DNA from: Castor canadensis
Taxonomy: Eukaryota; Chordata; Mammalia; Rodentia; Castoridae
Assembly (NCBI RefSeq): GCF_047511655.1
Contig: NC_133386.1
Coordinates: 78,247,501-78,311,500, forward strand
DNA: 64,000 nucleotides
Direction of reading: 5' to 3'
The translations under genes and the position numbers were made by a program. Below the pieces are notes generated by a model, which saw nothing but the letters and a program-made list of their open reading frames with translations, ran no database searches and was not told where the DNA came from. Positions 17,701 through 32,700 of the stretch are shown piece after piece (the stretch's first letter is position 1; each line of letters opens with the position of its first letter).

Positions 17701-20700
17701 ACCGTGAAATATCTTCATCAGCAGTGAGTTCCTGCTCCATCAATAAAAATACCTGTACCTGAAGACCAGGAAATAAAGTTAAATCTTTATTTAAATTGGA
17801 TATATAGTTTGCATATTATATTTAGGTTGTATTTTCATTAGGACACAAATTTTTGGATACATCTTCAGAATCTTTTAAATTATATTTAATTTAGCAGTAC
17901 AGAGCCCTGCTAATCATTTGGCAAAGTTCAATGGAATGATATGATTAGTGACTGTGGAACGGAGTCACAGTTACCTTTTAAAAAGAGAAAATCAGTATTA
18001 AAGCAAATTTCCTTGGGGCAAATTGGAAAGCTGGGGTTCTTTTCCCTTTCTCTATTCTTCATTCCCCAACACCCCAAATCATTCCTATAAGGAATGAACT
18101 TGAATGGTGGAGGTGAGACTTGGGAAGGTTTTACCATTTGAGAGTTTAGAAAATCTCTCTGAAGCAAGTTTAACTGGGATGAATGCTATACTTCAAGAGT
18201 GAATACATGTCCATAAAACTCCAGTACAACTACTTCTATTAATAGAGGTATTGCTACAGGTAGGAACTAGACCTGTTGGTCATGATAGTTAAAAGCATAT
18301 CAGAGACTGAACACTAGAGCAGATCAGATGTATGCTGCTATCTACATTGCATAACTATAAATTTAAGCTGTAAGGCAATGGAATCTAACATGCTTTACTA
18401 TTTCCAACTGTAAAAACTGGCAGTAACTAGTTCAACTGAATTTAGTTCTCTTTCAAAATTAGTTTTCATCCAGTAAGTACATAGAAAGTAGTAATACTGC
18501 TTTGCAATTTAGATTTATAACCTGACTGAGTTAAAATTAACTCACAAGTTCTGTGATCATGGTAGGCCAAAGCGAGGTAAGATGTTGTGGAGACATTCTT
18601 AAAAGTAACACTCTGAAAAACAGGAAGACTTGGGAGTGAAGAGTTGGCACTTGGGGCAAACGGAGACTCTCAACCAATCTCTCTGAAAGAAATTCAGTAT
18701 ATTTTCAATGGCTAAATAAATTTAATCATTATCACATAAAAACTTCCATCTAGCTCAAAAGATAGAGAAAATAAAGAGTTTTAGCTATTCACCTTGAATA
18801 TCTGGAAGGTATTTCTGGTACTGGTCAATTTCACTGCTAAAAATAGCAAAGGCTAATCTTTTGAGAAGCATGGCTCTCTGTTCTAGCTCCACATCCCGGT
18901 TTGCAAAAAGATTAAGTGAACTGCTTTGGGCCACAGCTACTCGAGCTAAAAAAAGAAAGCAAGTGAGAGAGATCATGACACAGTTATTTAGTCACTTGAA
19001 AACAGATCATTCTGTTGTTTTAAAAATGGGTAGATGTTCTATGACAACTGAGAAAGAGGGGAACTTGGGGTCATTCTGTGGCACAGAAGAGCAAACACAT
19101 GCCAGAAAAACAAGTAGTAGAAAATGTGATGTAGAGAGAGAGGGAAATTTAGAACTGTGGTTTTTAGAAAACAAAATCACTAATAATGCCATTTTATAAA
19201 TCCCTTTAATATTTTACATCATCTGCTTAAATCCTTTGTGTTACTTTAAAAAGTAATCCTCAGTGTGGCACTGCCTAGCCTGCCTCTCTTTCTCTATGGA
19301 CAACAGTTTCCAGAAAAGAGCAGAGTAAGTAATAAGAATAAATCCTGTACAGGGAGATGTTGCTTGGGCTGTCATCCCATAATACTCACTCATTAAATCT
19401 CTAAATGTCGTCTTATCATGTGTCATCAGATTATCCATAATTGCTCTCCAACTGCAAGAGATAGCATTATGATATGTAATTAAAATTGTGTTCTTATCAT
19501 TGTCTTCTAACTTTTCTGGATAGTAATTGACTTCAACAGATTGTGAGATACAGTAAAGTTGAATGAAAGCAAGAGGATGACTTACTGATTAACACAAGAG
19601 GCATCCATCTGAAAGAAACTGGGATCCATGAAGAGGTCAAAGGCTTCTTTTTTCCAAGCTCTCCGTGTGTACTGATACCCACTAAGACTGCTGAGCAGCT
19701 GCACACAGGCTCGATAACTAGGGGCATTATGCGCACTGTATGGAAGAAAACACCTTAATCTCAATGTTCTAACTTTAATCATATTAAGTTAGACAGTGTT
19801 CACATTTACCTATGACAATGACATGGAGACACAAAACAGAAATCATTGTAAGAAAAATAATACATGAATAAATTTTTAAACCATTATAATGCGAGGTAAG
19901 AATAATTGTGGTTAAAATTCCAAAAATGGCAATAAAGGAACAGAACTCGTTTCTGACAGGCTATAAATTAATTTAAACCTATTTAAATCATGATAGTACC
20001 TGTGATTTCGGAGGTAGGGTACAACATAATGCATAATATTTACAAGTAAAGGAATAACTCGCTCCTTTTCATCACTATAGAAAACCATATCTAAAAGATG
20101 AGCCAAAACCTACAAAACATAAGAAACAAAACAGAAACAGACATCATCTAGTGGTACTTATTTTCAGTTTGTAAGAAAACCTAAAATACCTTAAAATCAG
20201 AAAAATGTAAATGCAGATTTCCCTAAGTCATTTTTATATTAATGGTTTCTGCCCCAATCTGTTTTTTGTCCATTATAGTGATATAATATAAATATGGATA
20301 AAATTTTCTAAAAAAGAATCTAGGAGTCTTCTAGTGTGACAGCGAGTAAACACTGAATTTAGGGCTAGAAACTCAGTATTCTCTTTCCCTGACATGAGTC
20401 AAAGAAAGTTTGGAAAAACCCAAAGAATTTAACTGAGCTGCTCAAGTCCCAACACTTGTCAATTAAAACCTATACAAATACATGGCCATTTTTGTCTAAC
20501 CTTTGCAAGGTTCAGGTCCACATCTGTGAAAGGAAATAGAATGGCATATACAGCTGTATGTTAACAAGTAGATTGACAAGAAATGTGTTGCAACATGTAA
20601 AATACTTCCTAGTGAAAGTATATACCATCTCCATCCCTCTTCACTATAATAACAGCACTTTTCTTTCTTAAAAAATATCTAAAGTTATTATCACTAATAC

Positions 20701-23700
20701 TTTATAAACAAAACAATCCAAATACAGACAAGGCCAAACCCTTATATCTGTTAATTGCATATAGTGATTTCTAGAAGCACAAAATGATTTTCTAAAATTA
20801 AATTTCTCTGTACGAATTACTTGTTAATATTTAATTATGAACTGACTTACTTAAAAGTTCATGTGAAAAAACTTGATAAGGTTTACCTCAGAAAGCAAAG
20901 TCAAGGCATGGACACTATACACAGAAGGAGTTATGTTTGAGGTTTCCATTGCAGGTGACAACATATCTAAATAAGAGCAAAGACAGGTAAGTAAAGATTT
21001 TCCCACTGAAAGAAGCTACTTTCATGAAAAAAGGGATAAGGCTGTGTTACAGTGCTGTCTGAACTGACTTCTTGGAGAATATTGCCAACAGATAAAAAAA
21101 CCTAAATGAGAGCATACCTTCAACATCAGATTCCAGAGTGTTTCCATCCACCACTATTTTGGGAGAAGGCTTAACTTCCAAATTTCGCCGCAGCCATGTG
21201 GTTTGTTCCAGAGAGGAACCGGCAATTGCACCAATAGCATCCACTACTTTATGGGTCACATCCTAAAGAAATAAGGAAGTACCATTGTGTGTGTTCATAC
21301 ACACATACCTATGTCATAGACTTTTGATGTTTTCTATTTTCTGACAATAGATATTTTATAATAGACATTCCTGATTTTTATAGAATGCTCATAGTTAAAA
21401 GAAGCTTCACAGATTATCTTATATGACTCTGTTTTCAAGTTGATGGCATTGAGAAACAGTTTTAGCAATAGCTCTGTATTCAGAATGCCTTACCTGGAGG
21501 TCTCTTTGGTCTTTTTTATTTTCCAAACTAGGATTTTTCATAATAAACTCATTCAGAACCCTACAAGGGCCATAGAAGAAAAAGAAAAAGTATTAGTCTG
21601 AAAAAAATGATACAGTTTAATTTTTGGCATTAGGTTGGTTTTGTGGTTTCCAACTCATTAAATGTTTACTGAATACATGTGTACATATTCTGTGACTCAA
21701 CTGAAATGTGTAAACATATGTGTGAAAAGACACAGACAGTGATTTTGAAAGCCGCATAGGTAAGAGCCTCAAATCAGAAGAAACCCAAATGTCCACAAAC
21801 AGCAGGAGATAATATTGTGTATGTGTTAATTCAGTGAGATACTGAGCAGCAAAAACAACAAATTGACTATGGCAAATAGGTTATAGTGGTAAATCCCATA
21901 AACATAAGGTAATGGTTAGTACTTTCCCACTGAAAAAAGCTACTTGCTAAACGTGAAAAAAGGAATGAGTTTGTTATTTACAGTGCTTTCACTCAAATTA
22001 TATACGTTGAGTGAAAGAATCCATGCATAAAATAAAATATGCACATATAGTTCAAAAAAAGGCAAAATCCATCTGTGGTATTAAAACGATATTTATTTTT
22101 CTGGATAGATGAAAGGATAATAATTGGGACAGGTCCAGACGGGACGCTGGTGTTTCTTAATTTGTGTTTGTGATTATATATATTTGTAGGATTTTTATAT
22201 GTGTATTACATATGAACAAAAAAGAGAACAAAAACCAAAACCCAATAAACTTAAATATAACATAGAAATGTTTCTTATGTATAAAAATAGATTAAAAATA
22301 CTTCAGGGAAAGAAAACCCCATTCCATCATTTGCTAAGATTCTACTCAATATATACTTCAACTTGTTTTTTGATTTTTTTTTAGTAATACTGGGGATTGA
22401 ACCCAGGGCTTTGTATATGCTTCTAAGCAAGTGCCTTGAGCCATGCTTCCAGGCCCCCTCATTCATGCTTCCCCAAGTTCAGGCTGACCTTGAACTCACA
22501 GTCCTCCTGACTCTACTCCTGAGTAGCTGGGATTACAGGCATGAAACACCATGCCCAACTTCAACTTGATTTTTTTCGAGATAGATTACATGCACAATTA
22601 CCTACAAATTAATATGTGAGGTTTAACCTTAATATTGATTTCTGTTTTGTAAGTAGGAAATTTTAGAACAGTTGGCAAAAAAGTAAATTACTGGAAATTA
22701 TAAAAGGGAATTAAGTTTCAAGTATATTTGAAATTGTTCAACTTTTTTTTTTTGGTGGCACTGGGGTTTGAACTCAGGTCCTCATGCTAGGCAGGGGTTC
22801 TACCACTTGAGCCACTCTTCCAGCCCTGTTTTGTGTTGAAAATTTTCAAGATAGGGTCTTGAGAACTATTTTCCCAGGCTGGCTTCAAACCAAGATCCTC
22901 CTGATCTCTGCCTCCTGAGCAGCTAGGATCACAGGTGTGAGCCACTAGCATCCAGCTGAAAATGTTCAACTCTTTTACAGAGGAGTACACACAAGTTCAG
23001 AACAAGGTAGGATTATTCAGTATCTGAGAACAGAAAAGGAGGTAATGAAACAATAAAAATCTTGTAGGGGAGAAGGTATAAATCTTAAGTAATTTTAATT
23101 TTTTAATGAAATTAGTCTGTAGGATTATTTGGTGATGACTCAAAGAACTGTACATACATTCCTTTCATGAGCCCTACAATGACTCCAAATTAGGTAACAC
23201 ATATAGAATTCTTGCCCGACAGATGGCAAAACAGCTTGGTTTATTGGTGTACTGAAAGTCATAGAGATGAGGGTTGGAACTGGGAGATTACAAGAATCAG
23301 AAATCTTAGTGAGAATGATGCTTGATGTTCAGAATTTTAATGAATCATTAAAATTCATGAATGTTAGTTTCTTAATCTTTGATTCAGGAATTATAAACAC
23401 TTAGTCTACCACTTTTTTTTCATTACATCTTTAAATGTCTAAAAGTCCTCCAGCTTTTAAAGACAATTTTCAAAATAGATAGCATGAGGGTCCAGGGATC
23501 ATCATGATCCCTGAAATTCATGAACAGAATCTTTAGCTTAGTATGCCTGGACTGGGCCGTAGGTGACAAGCTATTACTACCTGCTGTTCCTCTCTCCTTA
23601 AGTTCTTACCATTGTCCTGCCACATCCCATCTGCTTCCAGGTAGAAGACTATATTACCACATTTACCAGAACATGCAAGGCCATCTTACTGAAGAGCCTT

Positions 23701-26700
23701 CACCCTTCTCTTAATTTCATAGATCATTGGTTGCCAGACTAAAATGGTTAGTTCTTGAAGGACAATAAGGGTAGAAGCTAAGTCTATAAATATAGAACCA
23801 CACATTTACACATATAAAATCACGAGAGCTATAATTATGATTATGCTTTTATTCAAAACTATGTGTGTATGTGCTGCTAGGAATTGAACCCAGGATCTCT
23901 GCCACTGGGCTACATTTCCAGCCCTTCAAAACAATATTTTTAAGGGAGATTACTTACCCAAGTATAAGAAACTGCCCTGGGGCTGGAAGACTCAGTTGTA
24001 TGGAGTCTTTTAGAAGTATCAGCAGTGATGCCCAGCTATCTACTAAATTGGGCACTGGAATTCTGAAAGATAAACAGTTTGCATAGATAGAAAGCTACAA
24101 TAAACTTCAGTTTTCTTTATGTCTATTTACAGTCATTAACAGTTTTCTACAAGTTTCTCTGAAACTTTCTAAATTTTTATAGACTATGATAGAAAAATTA
24201 CTAAAATCATTATATTTTCTACTACAATTATGTAAGAAAAAACTAAGCACATTTAAAATACTTAAAGTGATTTCTTAATCTTGAAATTTTGCTGCATAAA
24301 TTATATGGACTCTAAAAAATAAAATACAACTGCAACAATCTTCAGCCTTAATTACAATCTATCCTGAACACCAGTCTCTCACCTGTACAGAAACTGAGAT
24401 AAGTTTGTTTCAAACTAACCCTATCTGTATTGAATTTAGACTTTAGGAAGTTCCTGCTCTAAGTCACAATCAATTTAAATATATCAAATAACTTTATTAA
24501 TGTTAGTCACAAATCACAAACAGATGCCAAATTTGTGATTAAAATGGAATTACCCTATGTACAGGGTGAATTAAGATTTAGGTTCTTGAGTAAGAACATT
24601 ATCAAAACTAAAATCCACTTAGTTTCTGTTCAGAAGTCAGTTAAATGCAAACATGGAATACCAAGCAAGAAGATATATTCATGATATTCCTAATGTTAAA
24701 AAAAATAAACAGATTGGACTGCTACATACTCACCTATATCAAAATGATAATTCAGTGGCAATCAGCATGATTTCATGAGTAGGTTCTGCTTTTCTCTTAT
24801 ATTTATATGATTTTCTTAAAATTCAGTGTTTTATATTCAGGTACCTTTAATACCCTTCGGCCTTTTGGCTTTCAGGGATTTCATGGCTAAGTCACTAGCA
24901 TAACCATGATTTCTACTAATATATCCACAAACAATATTTCTGTTTGTAGTTTGTGTTTTAGGGGTAAAAACTCTCAAAAGTAGTTACGGTTTAAAAAGAA
25001 TTCAAATGCTTTCCTTCTATATTTCTTAACCTTTATACACTGTGACTGCAGTAAGGAAAGATGCCATCAATAATCTTACCTTTGAATATAAGCATAGAAA
25101 AACTGAAGCATGCAGACTTCCAAAGAAAGATGTTTCTATAAACAAAAGAAATCAATTTTATAGTGAAGAAAAATGTTGGCTTGGTTTTTTCATTGTTGCA
25201 ACTACTCTATCTTACTGCCAGTTTTTAATGATAAAATGTTAAAAGAAAACAAAATCAAATACCTATTTATCATAAAAATGCCGCTCTTTTCTACTTATTG
25301 GGGAAAATTTGTAACACAAGAGCTATATAAAAAGTTTAAAATGGAAGGAATGGAAAGATTTTCATTTTCCTCCCACATATCAAAAACTGTTACTCCACCA
25401 CTTTTAAATGATCAGTTCCTCTGTAAGCATAAGAATTAATTTTATTTTAAGCAGTTTATGGTTGGTGCTATAAGAATTAAGTTGAGATTTCTTATTATAT
25501 GTGTATTTAAATCTATTTTACTATACATATCTGTTAGTGTGGTTAGCTCAAGTTTTTATTTAGTATTTAATAGCTGAAAATGTAGTCATTATTAAAGATA
25601 ATGTTGAGCATATCATATAATTAAAAGAATACATCTGTGCTCGAAAATTAGTAATAGGCACAAAAATGATATTGACATCTACCACATTTGACAAATTGTT
25701 CTCTTTTTTTGTCCCAACTATTCTCTCAAGTGTTTGCTTCTTATTACATAAAGGAAAACCAGTGTCTGATGCATTCAGAACTTAGAAAGGGGAAAGAATT
25801 TGGAGGAACTGTTTTTTGTTTTCATGTGTAGCCCAATGACTGCCTTGAAATATGCTAAATTGAGCTTTCATATACAAACTAAAAATCCTATGATAAATCT
25901 CCAGAGGTGCTTTTAGAATAGTCAGATAATTTAAATAAGGGGGTTAGGAGGGCTGGGGATGTAGTTCAAAGACATAGTGCTTGCCTAGTATGCTGGGTTT
26001 GATTGCTAGCACTACAAAACAAACAAAAAGGCTAACAGCATTGGTAATTCACAAACACCTTTTTTTCTTTGCAATTCAAGATTAAAAAAAGGAAAAAAGA
26101 ATTTAACATATTCAGATATATGTAATAATTTTTAAAAGATGTGATTATGTCTGTTTTGGCATGGTTTCAAAGTCTAATGTTTACAGTTGGTAAATCTTTT
26201 CTAAGAAAACGTGACCTCTTGGTATTGTATGAACAAAGCAGAAAAAAGGAGAGAAATTTCTAAGTTTTTAGACTTTCATTTGTCTACTTAGAAAGAAAGC
26301 AATTTGAGTGGAGACGAGTAGGCCGTTCATTTTCTGTTCCTCTTACCCAGCACAGTATTGTATATGGTCAAGAAATAACATTGTTTAGACCTAAAATGCC
26401 ATAGGCATTGACTACAGCAAAATTTAAAAACTTACAGAATTGAAAGATTCATTCAGAAAAGAAAGCAGATCTTGGGCTGAGAAAAACAGTAAGCAAATCT
26501 TGGGCTTGACTTCTGAGTTCATCTTTTTATCAGAAAAATTCCCCATAAGAATCTGGTCACACTGTTCCTGACTGCCTTTGATATACATAAGGAGATACGA
26601 CCAGTTAACTGTTCTTCACTGGGTATAGGAATGATCAGAATAGCAAGGCATTGCAGATATTAATTCTTAATTAAAGGAGTGCATGCAGTCATCTCTATAA

Positions 26701-29700
26701 TCTACGCTAGAGATAAAGGGAAATTGGTATACAAAAAAATCTTACCCTTCAGCATCCTTTCTGAAACTGAATTATAAGCAAAAGGAAAGAAAGGTTTCTT
26801 ACCTTGTCTTTGGCTATGGCTGGAGGCTGCTTTAAAACTTCTTTCACAGTCTGGATAACAGTTTCTGCTCTCATGACACTAATTGAGCGAACCAGCTCTA
26901 CCAGTAAAAGCTGTTCTTCACTGGCTGCAGGAATGACCTGGATAACACATTATTGTATTCCCATATCACGTGTGTAGAGGAGACTTTTACGAGAATATTT
27001 TATGGTCTCTTCTTTACATAAAGAAGTCCTTTGACCACTTTTAAGTAAAATTTGTTTTTTCTTGATACATGTACACAATTTAAAAAAAATCAAAAATCAA
27101 ATAGGACAATAAGCCTTAGAGGAATAAGAGCAATACCTTGGTCCTATCCCTTCCTACCCTAAAGTAACTGCTCAACTCTTCTGGTGATTTTCTATTATTC
27201 CTAACATCTAAATAACATACTGCTATCTTTCCTATATCATGTTTTAAAAAAATTTAGACATTACCTATTATTTCTTTTTTATTTCCCAAATTGCTGTTTT
27301 TGGTTTGCTTTCTCTGTATCTATTGCAAATTCATCTTGCTCCAGCAACTGTAAATCTCCTCTAATTATATACTGGAGTATTCCAGGTAACTAATCTTGTG
27401 CCTTTTGCTTCCCTCTTCTTCAATCTTCTGGTTGTTTTTTTTTTTTCTTTTCTTTTCTTGAGACATTTCTGTTCTACCCTGTATTGGTACTTTCTAGGCT
27501 TGCTTCAAAGTGTCATGTTAACATCTGTCTTGCCACCATCATTCTGAAGAGGACCCTTATTCTTCTGTGCTGGAACCCATGTTCTTGGGCCCTCTGTTGT
27601 CTTCTGTCTGGGTTTATTCCTTCTTTGGTAGAGAAGCATCTTCCAGTAGGCTGAGAAAGAGTGAAATGATTGCCTTTTTTCTTTTTCTCAAGATATTACA
27701 TGTCTTGAGTAACAGTTTGGCTGGCTAGAAAATTATAGGCTCAAATTTCCTCCTCACCAAAATTTCCAGTGTTGTTATGTTTTTTAAAGGAGACTTTAGG
27801 ATGTTCTCTTTATCTGCCAATGTTTCTGTTATGACATGCTGATTTTTTTGTAGGTATCTTTTCACAGTGCTGGGCATAAACTGGAAACTTATTTCCTTCA
27901 TTTCTTAAGATTTTCTTGTACTATATTGTTAATAATTTTATTTCTGTAAAAAGACACTGTACATCCAGTATTACTCTTTAATTTTCTTTCTCTTTTCTCC
28001 TATTTTCCTAATCTTTATTGGTATTTATCTACTTCTGGAATTTATCCACTTAATGTTCCATCCTTTCTTCAATTTTTTAAAATTATTCATTTATTCACAT
28101 GTGCATACATTGTTTGGGTCATTTCTCCCCCCTTCTCCCTGTCTCCACCCTCTTCCTCCCTCCCCCCCTCACTTCCAGGCAGATCCTGTTCTGCCCTTAC
28201 CACTAATTTTGTTGAAGAAAAGACATAAGCATAATAAGGAAGACAAAGCGTTTTTGCTAGTTGAGTTAATGATAGCTATACAGAAATATTCCTAGCATTG
28301 CTTTCGTGTACACATGTGTTACAACCCATGTTGATTCATCTCTAACTGATCTTTACACTGGTTATTGATCCCCTTCTTATGTTAACCTCTGTTGCTTTAA
28401 GGTTTCTGTATTAGTTCCTCTGGAGTGGGGACATCAAATGCTTTCAAACATCCTTTCTTCAATTGATAGTGCTTCTTCCTGCCAAAGCATTAACTCCAAG
28501 AAAAATTTTAATTTTTGGAATGCTCTTTCTATTCAATGTGATCTCTACTACTAAATCTTCATATGCAAACTAACATAATAGTAGTAGAAATATTTATATT
28601 TATTATTTAGGAATATCAGTATACATGTAATGTGAAGTCAGCACTAAAACAAATCAGCAACTATTTGGTGCAAAAATATTTTGGATGAACATAAATCATT
28701 TAATAGCATAATTACTTTAAAATGTCATGATTTATTTCCAATGTAGAACAGTAGTTTTTGAAATTTCAAACTCGCAAAGCAAGCGATGAAATTTTCACTC
28801 ATAAAATTCAGTTAAAAACAATAATGAATTACATCTAAAAACATTAATTACTTAAATTATAACATAATAAAAAACTACAGTTATGATGAAAACTTTCTCC
28901 ATATCTTTGTTTTGTGCCCTGAATGAACAGAGTTTTAAGAATATACTGTATTGGGCTGGAGCAGTGGCTTAAGTAGTCCAGCAAGCACAAGGCCCAGAGT
29001 TCAAACCCCAGTACTACAAAAACAAAACAAATCAAAACCACTGCATCGTGTGATAATTTCTATTTAAAGTACAGCAACAGGATTAATCTTGTACTAATTT
29101 CTCTTTTTTCCCCACAATAAACAATACTTCTTTTCTTTTCTTTTTGTTTTTTTGGGAGAGCTGGGATCAAACCCAGGGCCTTATGCATGCTAAGCAAGGG
29201 CTCTAACATTGAGCAATACTCCTAGCCCTAAAATAGTATCTTTTATGGTTGATACCAAATTTTAATAAGAAATTTAGGCAACAAGTCATTATCTACACCT
29301 GTAGACAAACTTGCTTCCAACTCCCCACTCACCTTAGTCCCACTGCAACCTATAGAGAATTGAAAAACAGCACGTACTCACAAAATGAAATAAATTAGTA
29401 TGTACTGATCAAATGAAAAAAAAAAAAAAGGACCAAATGTTTAAATACATACCTTGGCTCGTGTAGTGGTTTTGTTCAGTCTTCTTTCGTTCCATACAAA
29501 TGCAATGGCAGCCATAAAATGAACACCATGATTCATTGAAATGGGGCCCAATAATTCAAGTATTTGTTGTCTCAAGTTCTAAAATAATTTAAGCAAATTA
29601 CAAGTGAAAAAATACGAAAACACTAATAACAAGACAGAACTTTTAGTTTAGTAACAGCAGAAGAACCTTTAATAGTTTTAAGAGCTATGGCCAGGTGTAG

Positions 29701-32700
29701 TGGTAAAGTCTGTAATTCCAGCACTCTAGAGGCTGAGGCAGGAGTATCAGGAGTTTGAGACCAGCCTGGGCAACACAGTGAGATCTGTTTCAAAGCAAAC
29801 TTAAAACAACTGCAACCATGCCTATTTTAATTCTAAGACAAACCCTTAAGATGACAATTACCTATCAGGCAAATGCGAATCTAAATATTAAGATAAAGTA
29901 TTAGAGAAATACAAAATATGAAATTAGTTCTCATCCCTTCTCTTGCCCCAATTAAATGTGTTCTGATGAACCCTAGATCTAGATGATCATAAGGTCTAGG
30001 AGTAAGGTCAAGTTACTGAGGTATGTCAACTTGAAAATTTAAAAAATGCTGACAACAATCACATAAAACAGAAAAAAGTTTAAAAATATCAGAGAACAAA
30101 AAATTTCAAAAAAAATCATAGGCTCTGAGCCTATCATTCTAAGATAACCACTTCTAAAACATGGACTTTCTTGATTCCTTTTTCTGCACATAACTTTTAC
30201 ATAACTGAAAGCAGTTATTAAATTATGTAGCAACCTATTTCACTGAACTTTTGAGGACTTTTCTATCCAGTAAGATTTCTTGCGCTGGAGGAGGAGCTCA
30301 AGTGGTGGAAGGCTTGTCTAATATTTGTGAGGCCCTGGCTTCAATCCCCAGGAAGTACAACAAAACAAAACAACAGAAACACCTTCAAAACCAGAATAAT
30401 CAGTGGCTAAGTAATCTAACATCTTGAGACAGTAACTTGTTTTCCCACTTCCTTATTTAGGGACTCTCATTTTACCATTAAATACCACTATCATGAGCAC
30501 TGCATAACTTTGATTACCTTAAAATTCATTCCTAAAGTCAATTACTAGGTCAAACATTATGAAACTTTTTATTTTTATTTTTTGGATAGGAGTTCACTAT
30601 GTGGTCCAGGCCAGATTCAAACTTGTGATCCTCTTGCTCAACCTCCTGAGTGGTGGTTTTAGGTATGTGTTACCATGCCTTGCAAAGACTATGAAATTTG
30701 GGCCAGGAGCTTGTAATCTCAGCTACTTGGGAGGATCACCATTTGTGGGAAGTCCAGGGAAAAAGTTAGCAAGACCCCCAACTCAACAAACAAGCTGGGA
30801 GTGATAGGGTATGCCTGTAATCCCCACCACACAGGAAGCATAGGTAGGAGGATCTTGGTTTAAGACTTGCCTCAGGTAAAAATGTGAGACTCTATCCAAA
30901 AAATAACTAAAGCAAGAAAGAGCTGGGGGTCTGTCTCAAGTGGTAAGGCCCCAATATTGTCAAAAAACCCCTTAAACTTTTAAAGCTCTATGTACATATT
31001 GCTAGATTGTTTTCTCAGAGGGTTTTGCATATTATCAATATAAATGTACTAAAAAAGGGAACAAAGTTATAACATGTATGACTGAGTATCAAAAACATGT
31101 TACATGAAAGAAGATAGATATAAAAGACCAAATATTATATAACCTCATTTCTATGAAATGCTCAGAAAAAATCAAATCCATACATAGAGAAAACAGACTA
31201 GTGGTAGACTGGGGTTAGGAATGGAACAGAGTGAGCATAAATGGGCACAAGGAATAGTTTTTTAGTGAAGGATGTAGTTTAAAATTGGATTGTGATATTC
31301 ATGACTTTGTCAATTTACTAAGAAAAATCACTATTTGTACATTTAAAATGATGAATATTGTGATCACATCTCAGTAAAACTGTTATTTTATAATTAATCC
31401 ATGGAGAATGCCATTAATACTATTTAAATTATCCACACATTCTAAATATGATCTTGGGGAAAGTCCTCAAATATACTCAAGATCTACGGACAAGGTAAGA
31501 ATTGTCCAACCTTTGTGGCTCCAAGATTAATAGTGGTAACAGATGCAGATGCAGCAACAATCATCTTTTCTGAAGCATCAGCCTGGTGCAGTATGCTCCA
31601 AAGCAGAGTCACCGAGGACAAGATCATGTGAAGGATGGAGAGGATTCCACTGCGTGCTTCAAACAAGTGTTTTTGGTCCACGTTGACCAAAAGCTATAAA
31701 GTGTGAGGAAAAAAAAAAAAACATGGCAACTAAGTGGGAAGCAACTGGACCTTATGGTCTTTAAAAAGGATTCACCTATTTATGAAGTCTTACTTGATGA
31801 TACTGTGTAGTTGGATCCAACAAACAGTAATGAATAATGGCTGTGATCCCTTCCAGAAGAGTTAGAATCATATCTGGTGGAATAATCGATGCCATCCACA
31901 GAGGCCTGAAATAAAATGTGTTCATCTGAACCTAAGATCTGTGAATGCATAGTTCATATTTTACCACTAGTAAATTTATAGCACACACCAGGCACACAGT
32001 AGGTATTCAATAAGTAGTGGAAGACTAAATAACTAAAAGAATAAGTCAGGGTTTCATTTCCTAATCTATAAAATAAGTGAGTTGGTCTAAATGCACTAGA
32101 GTTGTTTTTGGCTGAAGAATTATATACAAAAACACACACTCTACCACTGAGCTGTATGTATGCTCAGCCATACTTAAGTTGTAACTGATTTTTTGGACAT
32201 TTATGCAGTCATATGTGAAAAATGTCAACATTAACACTTACCTACTATCAGATAATCCTGTTTCATATTTGTACTGCTGAATTAGATTATCCAAATTTCT
32301 GCACAGCTGTAGTGTCACGGAAACAACCACTCTCTGTAGAACTTTTCCCATGTAAGGTAAAGTAGATGTGATTAAGCCAATCCACTGTGGGTGCATTTTA
32401 CATGCACAATGTTGATGTAAAGCACGTATCACTGCACAGAGGAACATTCCTTGACACGTGATTGGCTGAGCATGCAAATACTGCAGAGAAGTCATGGGCT
32501 GATGAGGGCTGATGTGTTCCAGGTCAGAAACAACAAAATCAAAACCTGCTTCATTCTCTTCAGGAATAGTCATCACCCGGTGTTCTAGAACAATCAGCCT
32601 TTGAAGCACCCTAAGGAGTTGTGACTGGAGTGTGCTTCCATTGTCAAATTCATCCTCTGAGAAATTAATAAGGCTGTCTTCTGAGAAACCTTCTTCCACA

